From contig OZ038438.1 in assembly GCA_964036275.1 (NCBI GenBank), positions 2,920,978 to 2,984,977 on the forward strand: a DNA stretch of 64,000 bases. Reading direction: 5' to 3'. Shown here piece by piece: positions 63,578-64,000 of the stretch. Numbering within the stretch: the first letter of the stretch is position 1; each line of letters starts with the position of its first letter. Made by a program: the position numbers and the translations under genes. Origin of the DNA: Litoditis marina. Its lineage: Eukaryota; Nematoda; Chromadorea; Rhabditida; Rhabditidae. The notes beneath the pieces are model-generated. The model saw nothing but the letters and a program-made list of their open reading frames with translations, had not been told where the DNA came from and did not search any database.

Positions 63578-63843
63578 TCACTCTTCTCCTGGGTGCTCCG
63601 GACAGCAATTCTTCCTCTTAAACCAGTCGTCAATGCACCTGAATATGTGCAAATCAGTAGAGAAATTATATCCAGGATATGAATACTAAAATTGGAAATA
63701 AAAGAAAATTACTGTTTATGATATATGCAGAGGCAGGGAAGGCGGGCGATTAGATCTCCAGTATCCATTTCTTCCAGACAAATGGAGCACTCGCCTTTAG
63801 CTTCTGTTAGGACGTCATCTGTAAGGAATTCACGACGCTTCAT
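63578..63843 (-). CDS. ZNRF1/2-type RING-H2 ubiquitin ligase, N-terminal part uncertain
   Basis: C-terminal RING domain of the ZNRF1/ZNRF2 family, membrane-associated E3 ligases of the endolysosomal system. Two exons seen: 63843-63713 and 63638-63578, encoding GECSICLEEMDTGDLIARLP, CLCIYHKQCIDDWFKRK, NCCPEHPGEE-stop. Human ZNRF1/2 end IARLPCLCIYHKSCIDSWFE and SCPEHP, a near match. The zinc ligands are C-x2-C, C-x1-H, C and C-P as in the family. The Met at 63843 would give only 63 aa; family members are over 200 aa with an N-myristoylated start, so upstream exons probably lie right of the window. A minus-strand open stretch at about 63916-63966 (RFPFECRSYFHNHIPEL) may be one of them but its phase does not join. 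Confidence 0.75.
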
Positions 63844-64000
63844 GATCAACAATACCTATCCGTTAACTAACACAATACATACTAGGATTGTCGATTATCA
63901 ACCCTAATACATACCTAGTTCCGGAATATGGTTGTGAAAGTAGGAACGACACTCGAACGGAAAACGATCTTCAAGTCAAGGACGGTGTTCTGACCAGACT

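Overview
The window is nuclear DNA from a clade V (rhabditid or strongylid) nematode. Every recognisable gene is split by many short GT-AG introns. Acceptors fit the nematode TTTTCAG consensus, and the encoded proteins look most like Caenorhabditis orthologues as I remember them. No bacterial, viral or organellar genes, tRNAs, rRNAs or CRISPR arrays were seen. Species cannot be named from sequence alone. Exon coordinates were read by eye from splice consensus, reading phase and remembered family sequence; in all models that could be closed, the exon lengths sum to a whole number of codons.

Left block (1-23 kb): the 3' two thirds of an MSK-type kinase (rskn-2, +); a Maf pyrophosphatase (-) and ABHD18 (+) whose start codons overlap head to head; cytochrome c1 (cyc-1, -); an unidentified alpha-helical 440-aa protein (-); a weakly supported 131-aa gene (+) starting back to back with it; and eIF2-beta (iftb-1, -). 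From memory, rskn-2, dod-18, cyc-1 and an LDL-receptor-like gene are close neighbours on one C. elegans chromosome I cosmid (C54G4).

Middle block (24-45 kb): Arp3 (arx-1, +), dynactin p25 (DCTN5, +), a 3.4-kb array of about 61 copies of a 55-bp repeat, then a 21-exon LDL-receptor-family transmembrane protein (+).

Right block (45-64 kb): a Ser/Pro-rich unidentified protein (-), two small candidate genes, repeat-rich DNA, a SPATS2-family protein (-), ribosomal protein uL1/RPL10A (+), the adaptin-binding protein AAGAB/p34 (+) and a ZNRF-type RING ubiquitin ligase (-) near the edge.

The genes do not form one pathway. They are housekeeping functions: kinase signalling, nucleotide sanitation, respiration, translation, actin nucleation, dynein transport, endocytosis and clathrin-adaptor assembly. 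The distinctive content is repetitive. The 55-bp satellite carries heat-shock-element-like pentamers in each unit. Two families of short palindromic elements have recoverable 8-bp target duplications, typical of non-autonomous hAT transposons. There are also several other hairpin elements in introns.
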